64,000 nucleotides of DNA, taken from assembly GCA_017558145.1 (NCBI GenBank), contig JAFYWF010000076.1:18035-82034 (forward strand). The letters are read 5' to 3'. Both the position numbers and the translations under genes were made by a program. The DNA is from Lachnospiraceae bacterium. Lineage in GTDB: Bacteria; Bacillota; Clostridia; Lachnospirales; Lachnospiraceae. Within the stretch, counting starts at the first letter, position 1; each line of letters starts with the position of its first letter. Below the pieces are notes generated by a model. The model did no database searches. It saw only the letters and a list, made by a program, of their open reading frames with translations, and was not told where the DNA came from. Below, piece after piece: positions 54,314 to 63,948 of the stretch.

Positions 54314-55294
54314 ATGTCAATTAGAATTCATAACTTTATGGGAAAACTTGGTTGGGAGTTACAGAAAAGAATTCCAAACCTTTCTGCAGACAGCTATTTA
54401 AAATTACAGTTTATCAGCAGAAGAAAATCTCAAAAAGCATATATTGATTTTTTTAACAGTCATGAAGATGCACCATATCCTTTGATTGTTAACTTAGAAA
54501 CAATTAACAGATGTAACAGTACTTGTTCTTTCTGTACAGCAAATAAGCATGCAGAAAAACGTCCTTACAAACGCATGGAAGATGATTTATTCTATAGTAT
54601 CATTGACCAGTTAAGAGATTGGGGGTTCAAGGGACATCTTACTTTATATGGAAATAATGAACCATGGTTAGATACCAGAATTGTTGAGTTTCACAAATAT
54701 TGTAGAGAACAGTTACCGGATTCTTTTATTTTCATGTCTACAAATGGTTTGTTGTTAGATATTGATAAAGTAAAAGCCATCGTTCCTTACGTAGACCAGT
54801 TGATTATTAACAACTATTGTTTGGATATGAAATTACATGATAATGTAAAAGAAATCTATGAATATGTTAAAAAGCATGAAGATGAATTTAAAGATGTAGA
54901 AATTTTGATTCAGATGCGTTATATGGATGCAGTTCTTACAAACAGAGCAGGAAGTGCACCAAATAAGAAAAATGAAACAAAAGTTATTACAGAAACATGC
55001 TTAATGCCATATACAGATATGTTTATCTTCCCTGATGGACGTATGGGTATTTGCTGTTGTGATAACTTCGAAGTTACTACTTTGGCAGATTTAAATGTGA
55101 CACCAATCAAAGAAGCTTGGAATAGTGATGAATATAAGAGAGTAAGAAATCTGATTAAAGATGGAAGACAGAATTTCCCATTCTGTAAGTTCTGTGACTT
55201 CATTGATGCCGGACTTCGTATGGATGCAGTAGATGATGCATTACGTAACGATGGCAAGATGAGAGGAGCAAGACAGTCTCTGTTTTCAAAATAA
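54314..55294 (+). CDS. Radical SAM/SPASM domain protein
   Basis: A 326-residue radical SAM enzyme. The iron-sulfur signature CNSTCSFC appears near residue 65. A C-terminal cysteine cluster (CLMPYTDMFIFPDGRMGICCC and FPFCKFCD) looks like a SPASM domain binding auxiliary clusters. The ATG at 54314 has AGAGGAAA at 54302-54309; the frame upstream runs into the tRNA and is not real. No precursor-peptide gene is evident beside it. Substrate unknown; SPASM proteins modify peptides, proteins or sugars. A terminator follows. Confidence 0.9.
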   Translation: MSIRIHNFMGKLGWELQKRIPNLSADSYLKLQFISRRKSQKAYIDFFNSHEDAPYPLIVNLETINRCNSTCSFCTANKHAEKRPYKRMEDDLFYSIIDQLRDWGFKGHLTLYGNNEPWLDTRIVEFHKYCREQLPDSFIFMSTNGLLLDIDKVKAIVPYVDQLIINNYCLDMKLHDNVKEIYEYVKKHEDEFKDVEILIQMRYMDAVLTNRAGSAPNKKNETKVITETCLMPYTDMFIFPDGRMGICCCDNFEVTTLADLNVTPIKEAWNSDEYKRVRNLIKDGRQNFPFCKFCDFIDAGLRMDAVDDALRNDGKMRGARQSLFSK

Positions 55295-55302
55295 TAGAAA
55301 TT

Positions 55303-55337
55303 AAAAGCGGTTACAACTTAGGGTTGTAGCCGCTTTT
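55303..55337. terminator. Bidirectional terminator
   Basis: 15-bp stem with one G-T pair (55303-55317 with 55323-55337) and a 5-base loop. It overlaps the last codons of the minus-strand permease gene and ends the plus-strand radical SAM gene; T runs lie on both sides. Confidence 0.85.
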
Positions 55338-56121
55338 CTACAATTTGAATGATTTTATATAATCCTACTGCAATGACGCAAAGAATAATAATTGACATAA
55401 TTAACAAGTCTAATTGGAACACCTGGCTTCCATAAATAATCAAATAACCAAGTCCTTGTCTTGCAGCTAAAAATTCACCAATGATAACTCCCACAAGAGC
55501 TAACCCTATATTCACTTTCATATTGCTGACAATAATCGGTATGGAAGATGGAAGGATTACTTTGTATAAAGTATCCTTTTTGGTACCTCCTAAGGTATAA
55601 ATAAGCTTAATTTTTTCTTCTTCGACCTGACTAAAACCAGTGTACATATTGATAATAGAACCGAAAATGGCGACACTCATTCCGGCAATAATGATGGTTT
55701 TTATTCCTGTACCCAGCCAAACGATAATAAGGGGGGCCAGGGCGGATTTGGGAAGAGAATTTAAGATTACTAAAAAGGGTTCCAAAACCTTAGCAGTTTT
55801 AGGCATACCTATAAGCAAAATAGCAGATATCACGGAAAGGAAAGTAACAGCAAAAAAACTGATTAAAGTTTCCATTAGAGTAACTGTGATATGTCTGAAA
55901 ATTTCAAAGTCCTTACTCATATCAAAAAAGAGAGTTAAAATTGCTCTAGGACTACTGAAGAAAAAACTGTCAATGAAACCGAAAGAGGAGCTGATTTCCC
56001 ATAAAAATAGAAAAGAAAACAAAATGAAAAAACGGGAAAATGTAATAAAAACAGATTGTTGTTTTACTTGATTTAAGTAATGCTGTTGTGCAGTGGAAAT
56101 TTGTTTTGTTTCAGCTTTCAT
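55318..56121 (-). CDS. ABC transporter permease (nitrate/taurine/thiamine-precursor type)
   Basis: A 267-residue permease with about six TM segments and a cytoplasmic N-terminus. The EAA-like loop is in IKLIYTLGGTKKDTLYKVILP, followed by SSIPIIVSNMKVNIG. The layout is that of SsuC/TauC/ThiX-type importers. Its ATG overlaps the ATPase gene by 11 bases, with GGAGG in the overlap. No binding protein is next to it, so the substrate cannot be named: sulfonate, nitrate and hydroxymethylpyrimidine are all possible. Confidence 0.9.
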   Translation of the reverse strand: MKAETKQISTAQQHYLNQVKQQSVFITFSRFFILFSFLFLWEISSSFGFIDSFFFSSPRAILTLFFDMSKDFEIFRHITVTLMETLISFFAVTFLSVISAILLIGMPKTAKVLEPFLVILNSLPKSALAPLIIVWLGTGIKTIIIAGMSVAIFGSIINMYTGFSQVEEEKIKLIYTLGGTKKDTLYKVILPSSIPIIVSNMKVNIGLALVGVIIGEFLAARQGLGYLIIYGSQVFQLDLLIMSIIILCVIAVGLYKIIQIVEKRLQP

Positions 56122-56917
56122 GACATAAATCCTCCCAGATTTCGTTAAAATAGTTATTAAATTCAGGAGCGCTTCGATATCCTAAAGGAGAAGGATCTGA
56201 AATGGTGAGGGAAATTTCTACCACACGTTTAATCGTACCGGGGCGTTTCGTTAATACAATAATTTTATCAGCCAGACTAATGGCTTCTGATAGATTGTGG
56301 GTTACCAATACTGCAGTTTTCTTGTTTTCACGAATTATTCTACCAATATCACCGGAAACCTGTAATCTGGTTTGATAATCCAGAGCCGAGAATGGCTCAT
56401 CTAATAATAATAGTTCAGGATTTAACGCAAGAGTACGAATAAGAGCAGCACGTTGACGCATTCCACCGGAAAGTTGGGCCGGTTTTTGATCTTTGAAATC
56501 ATGTAATCCGTATTTTTTCAGCATTTGTAGAATCTCAGTTTCTTTTTCGTTAGTAAGACTATGATTTATTTCCGGACCCAGGCAAACATTTTGTAAGATG
56601 GTTCTCCAAGGGAATAGGTGATCATGTTGAAGCATGTAACCGATGTTCAGTTTTTTGGTAGGTTTGTCATTGGAGGAAAAGAGAGAGGAATGAAAATGCA
56701 GTTGTCCATGGTAGTCTGTTATTTGCCCTGCAAGAATATTTAGAAGAGTAGATTTTCCACATCCGCTGGGTCCCACAATAGCGATAAATTCTCCGGGAAA
56801 TATTTGAAAAGATAGAGAATCCAAGGCTTTGGTTTCACCGGTCAGAGTATGGTAAGAGTAGGATAAATTTTCTAAAGAAAGTAATGGTGTATGTTGTTTG
56901 TGTATATTATGATTCAT
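56111..56917 (-). CDS. ABC transporter ATP-binding protein (SsuB/TauB type)
   Basis: A 268-residue ATPase. Walker A GPSGCGKST, the Q loop, the signature LSGGMRQRAALIRTLAL and Walker B LLLLDEPFSALD are all intact, with the switch His in VLVTHNLSEAI. It supplies energy to the permease encoded directly downstream. GGAG precedes its ATG. It lies divergent from argH across 205 bases. The substrate is unknown. Confidence 0.93.
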   Translation of the reverse strand: MNHNIHKQHTPLLSLENLSYSYHTLTGETKALDSLSFQIFPGEFIAIVGPSGCGKSTLLNILAGQITDYHGQLHFHSSLFSSNDKPTKKLNIGYMLQHDHLFPWRTILQNVCLGPEINHSLTNEKETEILQMLKKYGLHDFKDQKPAQLSGGMRQRAALIRTLALNPELLLLDEPFSALDYQTRLQVSGDIGRIIRENKKTAVLVTHNLSEAISLADKIIVLTKRPGTIKRVVEISLTISDPSPLGYRSAPEFNNYFNEIWEDLCHES

Positions 56918-57045
56918 GAAATACTCCTTTTGAATGATGATTTGTATAGGAAAAGTATGAACTTCTTCTTTATGGTATGCGTAAATATATTAAATGTGCA
57001 TATGTGCGTCTGTGAAAAACAAATGAATTTTATGGAAGAACACTG

Positions 57046-57074
57046 TTGCGTATAAAAACAAGTTGTGGTATTAT
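57046..57074 (+). promoter_or_regulatory. Promoter of argH-asd
   Basis: TTGCGT (57046-57051), a 17-base spacer and TATTAT (57069-57074). Moderate sigma-A promoter, 49 bases before the argH ATG. No clear arginine-repressor box was identified. Confidence 0.55.
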
Positions 57075-57122
57075 CAAATGCAGATTTAATATAAGAAATA
57101 CAAGAAAAAGGAGAAAATAGAT

Positions 57123-58511
57123 ATGGCACAGTTATGGGGTGGACGTTTTACAAAAGAAACAGACCAATTGGTATATAATTTTAACGCATCCATTTCCTTC
57201 GATCAGAAATTTTACAAGGAAGATATTGAAGGAAGTATTGCTCATGTGGTTATGCTTGAGAAACAAGGCGTTCTGACGGAAGCAGAAAAGGATGCCATTG
57301 TGAAAGGTTTGACATCAATTCGTGAAGATGTAGAAAATGGGAAATTAGAAATTACTTCTGAATATGAAGATATTCATAGCTTCGTAGAAGCAAATTTGAT
57401 TGATCGTATTGGTGATGCAGGAAAGAAATTGCATACAGGAAGAAGTCGAAACGATCAGGTAGCCTTAGACATGAAGCTTTATGTAAGAAATCAGATTGTA
57501 GAAGTAGATGGACTTTTAAAGGAATTATTACTTACCTTAAATACAATTATGAAGGAAAATCTTCATACATATATGCCGGGGTTTACACATTTGCAAAAAG
57601 CACAACCGATTACTTTAGCCCATCATATGGGTGCTTATTTTGAAATGTTTAAACGTGATAGAAGTCGTATGAAGGATATTTATAATCGTATGAACTTCTC
57701 GCCTTTAGGTAGCGGAGCTCTGGCTGGAACTACTTATCCGTTGGATCGTTTTTACAGCGCGACTCTTTTAGGATTTGAAGGTCCTACAAATAACAGTATG
57801 GATAGTGTTTCTGACAGAGACTATATTATTGAATTACTATCTGCTTTTTCTACAATTATGATGCATTTGAGTCGTTTTAGTGAAGAGGTAATTATCTGGA
57901 ATTCTAATGAATATGGTTTTGTAGAGATTGATGATGCTTATTCTACAGGAAGCAGTATCATGCCACAGAAAAAGAATCCGGATATTGCGGAATTAGTACG
58001 AGGCAAAACAGGTCGAGTATATGGTGCTTTGGTATCTATTTTAACAACCATGAAAGGAATTCCGTTAGCATATAATAAAGATATGCAGGAAGATAAGGAA
58101 TTGACTTTTGATGCGATCGATACTGTAAAAGGTTGTATTGCTTTGTTTAATGGTATGATGTCTACCATGAAATTCAAAAAAGAAAAAATGGAAAGCAGTG
58201 CTATGATGGGATTCACGAATGCAACAGATGCTGCGGACTATTTAGTTAAGAAAGGGGTACCTTTCAGAGACGCCCACGGAATTATTGGACGTCTGGTACT
58301 TTATTGTATAGAAAAAAATACTTCTATTGATGCTTTGAGTATTGCAGAGTTAAAAGAAATAAGCTCTGTATTTGAGGAGGATGTGTACCAGGAAATCAGC
58401 TTAGAAACATGTGTTGAAAAACGTTTGACACACGGAGCACCTAGTGCACTTATTATGAGAAGACAAGTGGAAGAAAATGCAAAATATTTAAATGAAGGAG
58501 ATTGGAAGTAA
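57123..58511 (+). CDS. argH: Argininosuccinate lyase
   Basis: Splits argininosuccinate into arginine and fumarate, the last step of arginine synthesis. The 462-residue protein has the fumarase-superfamily signature GSSIMPQKKNPD near residue 278, with TGRSRNDQVALD earlier. The start has AAAAGGAG upstream. Its stop overlaps the asd start (TAATG), an unusual pairing of arginine and aspartate-family genes. argG is not in this window. Confidence 0.97.
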   Translation: MAQLWGGRFTKETDQLVYNFNASISFDQKFYKEDIEGSIAHVVMLEKQGVLTEAEKDAIVKGLTSIREDVENGKLEITSEYEDIHSFVEANLIDRIGDAGKKLHTGRSRNDQVALDMKLYVRNQIVEVDGLLKELLLTLNTIMKENLHTYMPGFTHLQKAQPITLAHHMGAYFEMFKRDRSRMKDIYNRMNFSPLGSGALAGTTYPLDRFYSATLLGFEGPTNNSMDSVSDRDYIIELLSAFSTIMMHLSRFSEEVIIWNSNEYGFVEIDDAYSTGSSIMPQKKNPDIAELVRGKTGRVYGALVSILTTMKGIPLAYNKDMQEDKELTFDAIDTVKGCIALFNGMMSTMKFKKEKMESSAMMGFTNATDAADYLVKKGVPFRDAHGIIGRLVLYCIEKNTSIDALSIAELKEISSVFEEDVYQEISLETCVEKRLTHGAPSALIMRRQVEENAKYLNEGDWK

Positions 58512-59596
58512 TGAGCGACAAATTAAAAGTAGGTATTTTAGGCGGAACAGGTATGGTTGGACAGAGATTTATCTCTCTTTTGGAAAATCATCCTTGGTTC
58601 GAAGTAACAACAATTGCTGCAAGCCCTAGAAGTGCAGGAAAAACTTATGCAGAGGCAGTAGGTGATAGATGGAAAATGACAACACCAATGCCGGAAGCAG
58701 TGAAAGATATTGTAGTAATGAATGTAAACGAAGTTGAAAAAGTAGCAGCTGAAGTAGATTTCGTATTCAGTGCTGTAGATATGACAAAAGAAGAAATCAA
58801 GAAAATCGAAGAAGATTATGCAAAAACAGAAACACCTGTTGTTTCTAATAATAGTGCTCACAGATGGACACCGGATGTTCCTATGTGTGTGCCTGAAATC
58901 AATCCTGAACATATGAATGTTATTGAATTCCAGAAAAAACGTCTTGGTACAACCAGAGGCTTTGTGGCAGTAAAACCAAACTGTTCTATTCAGAGTTATG
59001 CGCCTGTATTAACAGCATGGAAAGAATTTGAACCGGTTGAAGTAGTAGCAACAACATATCAGGCAATTAGTGGAGCTGGAAAAACATTTAAGGATTGGCC
59101 TGAAATGGTAGAAAATATCATTCCATATATTGGAGGAGAAGAAGAAAAATCTGAAATGGAACCTCTTAGAATCTGGGGTAAAATTGAAGATGGCGTGATT
59201 AAACCGGCAGATGGCCCTGTCATTACTTGTCAGTGTATCCGTGTTCCTGTGTTAAACGGACATACTGCTGCAGTATTTGTTAAATTCAATAAAAAACCAA
59301 CTAAGGAGCAGCTAATTGAAAAATTACGTGCCTTCAGAGGACTTCCACAGGAATTAGAACTTCCAAGTGCTCCAAAGCAGTTTATCCAGTATTTAGAAGA
59401 AGATAACAGACCACAGGTTCAGTTAGATGTAGATTATGAAAACGGTATGGGTGTTAGTGTTGGACGTATCCGTGAAGATAAGGTTTATGATTTTAAATTT
59501 GTAGGATTATCTCACAATACTGTAAGAGGTGCTGCAGGGGGAGCAGTACTTTGTGCTGAGTTATTAAAAGCGCAGGGATTTATTACAAAGAAGTAG
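58511..59596 (+). CDS. asd: Aspartate-semialdehyde dehydrogenase
   Basis: Reduces aspartyl phosphate to aspartate semialdehyde, the branch point to lysine, threonine, methionine and diaminopimelate. The 361-residue protein has GILGGTGMVGQRF at the N-terminus and the catalytic Cys158 in KPNCSIQSY; the acyl-binding and His-containing parts follow (LNGHTAAVFVKF). The ATG at 58511 follows AAGGAG with nine-base spacing. It overlaps argH by one base. Confidence 0.95.
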   Translation: MSDKLKVGILGGTGMVGQRFISLLENHPWFEVTTIAASPRSAGKTYAEAVGDRWKMTTPMPEAVKDIVVMNVNEVEKVAAEVDFVFSAVDMTKEEIKKIEEDYAKTETPVVSNNSAHRWTPDVPMCVPEINPEHMNVIEFQKKRLGTTRGFVAVKPNCSIQSYAPVLTAWKEFEPVEVVATTYQAISGAGKTFKDWPEMVENIIPYIGGEEEKSEMEPLRIWGKIEDGVIKPADGPVITCQCIRVPVLNGHTAAVFVKFNKKPTKEQLIEKLRAFRGLPQELELPSAPKQFIQYLEEDNRPQVQLDVDYENGMGVSVGRIREDKVYDFKFVGLSHNTVRGAAGGAVLCAELLKAQGFITKK

Positions 59597-59627
59597 AGTG
59601 AATAGCTTGCAATAGAGAGGAATTTCT

Positions 59628-60992
59628 ATGGTTACAGGGCGAGAAAAAGAGTTACAATACCTGAACGAATACTATAAAAAAACAGGAACTCAGATTTTAG
59701 TTGTATATGGCCAGAAAGGCATAGGTAAAACTACGCTTTTAGAACAATTTATGGACGGAAAAGATTATTGGTATTATGAAGCTATATCTTGTTCTACAAG
59801 ACAACAACGAGTATTTATGGCAGAACATTTAAAAGATATGGGAGTTTCTAGCCTAGAATACCCTGAGTTTGAAGAATTATTTTCTGCCATAGAAGAAAGT
59901 AAGGATTCCAAGAAAATTTTAGTTATCGATGAATTTCAGAATATGTGTAAAACAGACACTGATTTTTTTGAAGCTTTGTACCGGTATATCAATAGAGCAG
60001 ATAAAAAGAATGATATGTTTGTCATTCTTTGCAGTTCCTCTATTGGTTGGGTAGAAAATTCCATGGTAAGTAAGCTGGGTTCGTTGTCTCGTATGCTAAG
60101 TGGTTTTTATAAAATTAAAGAACTAAAATACCAGGATTTCAAAGTTCATTTTCCGTTATTTTCCAAGGAAGATAGTATTGGTGCCTTTAGTATTTTAGGT
60201 GGTGTACCGGGTTTATGGCAGTTTTTTAATGATGAATTTACTTTACGAGAGAATATAGAAAGCTTCATTTTGCAAAGTAATGAAAAATTATTTGATTATG
60301 GTCAGCAATATGTAGCTGAAGAATTACGAGAGACCGCTGTCTACAATACGCTGTTAGTAGCTTTAGCTTCAGGAAAACGAAAGCTAAACGACTTGCATTT
60401 ACATACAGGATTTTCAAGGGCTAAAATAAGTGTTTATTTGAAAAACTTGATGCAATTGGAAATTGTGGAAAAAGTCTTTTCTGTAGATACGGAAGGACGT
60501 GATAATACACAAAAAGGTATTTATCAGATTCGTCATCCTTATGTGCATTTTTATTATCGATATTTGTTCCCTAATCAGACTAAAATTATGTTTATGGAAA
60601 CTGCAGTTTTTTTTGATAGGTTTATTGCTCCTACATTTAAAATGTTTGTTACAGAATGTTTTAGGCAGGTTTGCAGAGAATTTTTAGAAATTGAAAATGC
60701 ACAGGGAAGACTTCCTGATAAATTTGTGAATTTAGGACAGTGGGTTGGAAAAAAAGGGAATATAGATATTTTGTTCCAAAATGAAGAAGATGAAATCATG
60801 ACAGGAATTTGCAACTGGGAAAATGATTTAATGTTATACGAAGAATATGCTTTATTGAAGGAATGCCAGGAAAGTGCAAAAATTAAAGCAGAGTATATCA
60901 TTCTTTTTTCCAAAGGCAGTTTTGATAATCGCTTGAGGGAAGAAGCAAAGAAAAATCCACATCTTGCTTTGGTTTCTTTGGAACAGATGTAG
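59628..60992 (+). CDS. AAA-family ATPase with DUF234-type C-terminal region
   Basis: A 454-residue ATP-binding protein. Walker A is GQKGIGKTT (about residues 29-37) and Walker B is ILVIDEFQNM (about 98). A winged-helix-like region (KRKLNDLHLHTGFSRAKISVYLKNL) and a C-terminal nuclease-like domain of the DUF234 type follow, with Asp and Lys patterns in NIDILFQNEEDEIMTGICNWE. The role of this family is not known; archaea and clostridia have many copies. Its stop codon is 6 bases before topB, so the two are co-transcribed. GAGAGGAA precedes the ATG. Confidence 0.85.
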   Translation: MVTGREKELQYLNEYYKKTGTQILVVYGQKGIGKTTLLEQFMDGKDYWYYEAISCSTRQQRVFMAEHLKDMGVSSLEYPEFEELFSAIEESKDSKKILVIDEFQNMCKTDTDFFEALYRYINRADKKNDMFVILCSSSIGWVENSMVSKLGSLSRMLSGFYKIKELKYQDFKVHFPLFSKEDSIGAFSILGGVPGLWQFFNDEFTLRENIESFILQSNEKLFDYGQQYVAEELRETAVYNTLLVALASGKRKLNDLHLHTGFSRAKISVYLKNLMQLEIVEKVFSVDTEGRDNTQKGIYQIRHPYVHFYYRYLFPNQTKIMFMETAVFFDRFIAPTFKMFVTECFRQVCREFLEIENAQGRLPDKFVNLGQWVGKKGNIDILFQNEEDEIMTGICNWENDLMLYEEYALLKECQESAKIKAEYIILFSKGSFDNRLREEAKKNPHLALVSLEQM

Positions 60993-60998
60993 GTGAAT

Positions 60999-63032
60999 AT
61001 GGGAAAAAAGTTAATTATAACAGAAAAGCCCAGTGTGGCTAGGGAATTTGCCAAAGCTCTAAACCAGAATATGAAGTCTAAAGATGGATATTTAGAATCA
61101 GAAGACTATATTATTACTTGGTGTGTTGGTCATTTGGTAACTATGAGTTATCCCGATGCTTATGACGAAGGATTAAAGCGATGGAGTATGGATACTCTAC
61201 CATTTATTCCTACAGACTATAAATATGAAATTATAGAAAACGTAAAAAAACAATTTCAGATTGTAAAGGGATTATTTCACAGAGACGACGTGGAAGTAAT
61301 TTATAATGCAGGAGACTCCGGGCGAGAAGGAGAATATATTCAGCGTCTGGTATTGATGATGGCAGGCTATAATGGGAAAGCAACCTTGAAACGTATCTGG
61401 ATTGATTCCCAAACAGAAGATGAAATTTTAAGAGGAATCCGAGAGGCAAAAGATAGCAGTGTATATGATAATTTAAGCAATGCAGCCTATCTTCGTGCTA
61501 AGGAAGATTATTTAATGGGAATTAATTTTTCCCGAGTTTTAACTTTAAAATATGGATATGGAATGAAACAGTTCCTAAACCAGGATAAAATGGTGATTTC
61601 CGTTGGACGCGTTATGACCTGTGTACTTGGCATGGTAGTGAAAAGAGAGCGAGAAATTCGAGATTTTGTAAAAACACCGTTTTATCGTGTGTTAGCAGGA
61701 TTAATTCTTCAAGATAAAACAATCGAAGCAGAGTGGAAAAGTGTAGAAGGAAGTAAGTATTTCGAATCCCCTTTGCTTTATAAGGAAAATGGATTTTTAA
61801 AAGAAGAGACAGCACTGCAGTTGATAGAGGAAGTAAAAAATGGCAGAGATTTTCCAATCAAAGGAATCTTAGATTCCATGGAAAAGAAAAAAGAAACTAA
61901 AAATCCGCCATTATTATATAACCTAGCAGAATTGCAAAATGATTGTTCACGATTTTTCAAATGCAGTCCGGATGAAACTTTACGTATTGCGCAGGAACTG
62001 TATGAAAAGAAAATGACCACGTATCCAAGAACAGATGCCAGAGTTCTTTCTACAGCTGTGGCAAAGGAAATTACAAAAAACTTGTCAGGATTACAGAAAA
62101 TTCCGCAAGTTGCAGATGAGGTGGCTTGGATTTTAAAAGAAGGAAAATATAAGTCTTTGACAAAATCCAGATATGTAAATGATAAACAGATTACGGACCA
62201 TTATGCGATTATTCCGACAGGACAGGGCTTGAACAATATGGCATCTTTAAGTCCTACAGCAGTAAAAGTCTTTGAGTTAATCGTACGCAGATTTTTAAGT
62301 GTTTTTTATCCGCCGGCTATATATCAGAAGGTGAATTTGGTGGTGAAAGCAGAAAATGAAAAGTTTTTTGCCGGCATGAAAGTTTTGGCAGAAGAAGGAT
62401 ATTTATCTGTATGGAAACCACCGGTAAATAAAAAACAAGATGAAAAGGATACGGAAGAAGACAATAAATTTGATATGTCCTTTTTAGAAAGTTTAAAAAA
62501 TTTAAAAAAAGGACAGGAAATTGATATACAAAGTTTAGAAATTAAAACAGGAGAAACAACACCTCCGAAACGATATAATTCCGGTAGTATAATTTTAGCT
62601 ATGGAAAATGCCGGACAATTGATTGAAGATGAAGAGCTTCGTGCCCAGATAAAAGGAAGCGGTATCGGGACCAGTGCAACCAGAGCTGAAATATTGAAAA
62701 AATTGGTAGCAAATAATTATTTGGCTTTAAATAAAAAGACACAGATATTAACACCGACGCAAGTGGGAGAAATGATTTACGAAGTAGTGGGCCACTCTAT
62801 TCGTCCGTTATTAAACCCGGAACTGACGGCCAGTTGGGAAAAAGGTCTTACCTTGGTTTCCAATGGTGAAATTACGCCAGAAGAATATATGAAAAAATTA
62901 AATGACTTTGTATCAAGAAGAACCTTAGGGGTTAAAGGATTAAGGCAGGATGAGTTAATTGGCAGATATCGGTATGTATCTCAGTTTTATCAAACCAAGA
63001 CTGCTACGAAGAAAGAAGACAGCAAGAAATAA
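60999..63032 (+). CDS. topB: DNA topoisomerase III (type IA)
   Basis: A 677-residue decatenating topoisomerase. The TOPRIM domain opens IITEKPSVAREFAKAL, with the acidic residues in NAGDSGREGE. The catalytic Tyr is in KKMTTYPRTDARVLS near residue 337. The C-terminal region lacks zinc-finger cysteines, as in many TopB proteins. The ATG at 60999 is preceded by AGGTGAAT; a GTG two codons earlier directly follows the stop of the ATPase gene and lacks a site. Confidence 0.95.
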   Translation: MGKKLIITEKPSVAREFAKALNQNMKSKDGYLESEDYIITWCVGHLVTMSYPDAYDEGLKRWSMDTLPFIPTDYKYEIIENVKKQFQIVKGLFHRDDVEVIYNAGDSGREGEYIQRLVLMMAGYNGKATLKRIWIDSQTEDEILRGIREAKDSSVYDNLSNAAYLRAKEDYLMGINFSRVLTLKYGYGMKQFLNQDKMVISVGRVMTCVLGMVVKREREIRDFVKTPFYRVLAGLILQDKTIEAEWKSVEGSKYFESPLLYKENGFLKEETALQLIEEVKNGRDFPIKGILDSMEKKKETKNPPLLYNLAELQNDCSRFFKCSPDETLRIAQELYEKKMTTYPRTDARVLSTAVAKEITKNLSGLQKIPQVADEVAWILKEGKYKSLTKSRYVNDKQITDHYAIIPTGQGLNNMASLSPTAVKVFELIVRRFLSVFYPPAIYQKVNLVVKAENEKFFAGMKVLAEEGYLSVWKPPVNKKQDEKDTEEDNKFDMSFLESLKNLKKGQEIDIQSLEIKTGETTPPKRYNSGSIILAMENAGQLIEDEELRAQIKGSGIGTSATRAEILKKLVANNYLALNKKTQILTPTQVGEMIYEVVGHSIRPLLNPELTASWEKGLTLVSNGEITPEEYMKKLNDFVSRRTLGVKGLRQDELIGRYRYVSQFYQTKTATKKEDSKK

Positions 63033-63087
63033 ATATTTGAATGATATAAGGAAATTAGGATTGCAGGTCAATCCTACGGGAGAGAAC

Positions 63088-63750
63088 ATGGAATGTATTA
63101 AAATAGAAAACATGTTAACATTAGAAGAAACTATTGCAAAGGATTTGTTTGAAGGAGTAACTTATCCTTGGGAAGTACTTCCGAACATTGGTGATTTTAT
63201 TAAAGAACTTGGAAAAAAATTACCGGCAGATAAATTTAACCAGGTGGGAGAGGATGTTTGGATTGCAAAATCAGCAACAGTGTTTCCTAGTGCATATATT
63301 CAAGGACCTGTAATTATTGATGAAGAAGCAGAAGTGAGACATTGTGCTTTTATTCGTGGAAACGCCATTGTTGGAAAAGGTGCAGTGGTAGGTAACTCTA
63401 CAGAATTAAAAAATGTAGTTTTATTTAATAAAGTGCAGGTTCCTCATTATAATTACGTTGGTGATAGTGTACTTGGATTCCGAGCTCATATGGGAGCTGG
63501 AAGTATTACTTCTAATTTTAAAAGTGATAAAACACAGGTAGTAGTTCACGCAGAAGAAGAATTAGAAACAGGACTTCGTAAATTTGGTGCTATGTTAGGG
63601 GATGATGTTGAGGTGGGATGTAACAGTGTTTTAAATCCCGGAACCGTAGTTTGTAAAAATTCAAACATCTATCCGGTATCTTGTGTACGAGGTGTAGTAC
63701 CGGCAGATTCTATTTACAAGAATAAGACAGAAATTATCAAAAAATACTAG
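63088..63750 (+). CDS. Left-handed beta-helix (hexapeptide-repeat) transferase-like protein
   Basis: A 220-residue soluble protein. Hexapeptide repeats (VGEDVWIAKSATVFPSAYIQGPVII, in part, then GNAIVGKGAVVGNSTELKNVV and DDVEVGCNSVLNPGTVV) form a left-handed beta helix like the acetyltransferase half of GlmU. The GlmU uridyltransferase half is absent. It is often annotated as UDP-N-acetylglucosamine pyrophosphorylase-related, a label that overstates the evidence. The ATG at 63088 follows GGGAGAG; a frame open from 62959 inside topB lacks a site. Confidence 0.8.
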   Translation: MECIKIENMLTLEETIAKDLFEGVTYPWEVLPNIGDFIKELGKKLPADKFNQVGEDVWIAKSATVFPSAYIQGPVIIDEEAEVRHCAFIRGNAIVGKGAVVGNSTELKNVVLFNKVQVPHYNYVGDSVLGFRAHMGAGSITSNFKSDKTQVVVHAEEELETGLRKFGAMLGDDVEVGCNSVLNPGTVVCKNSNIYPVSCVRGVVPADSIYKNKTEIIKKY

Positions 63751-63805
63751 ATTTTTTTGGTGTTTTATGAGAGAATGACAGTAATATGATTGACAAAAGT
63801 TACAC

Positions 63806-63840
63806 ATGAGAAACGTTAGTTTTCGTTTCTCATTGTTTCA
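63806..63840 (+). terminator. Terminator after the beta-helix gene
   Basis: Perfect 10-bp stem (63806-63815 with 63824-63833) and an 8-base loop, followed by TGTTTCA. The T run is short. Confidence 0.5.
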
Positions 63841-63948
63841 TGTCATGATTAATATTTTGTTATTGTTTGTGTAGTCAAAAATTGAGAGATTGATTTTAGG
63901 ACAATATTGAACGATAACTATTTTCTAAAATCGAAAGGAGAAATTCAC

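Noticed and set aside
62959..63087. Upstream extension of the beta-helix protein overlapping topB
   Set aside because: No ribosome-binding site, and the translation does not look like the family; ATG 63088 follows GGGAGAG.
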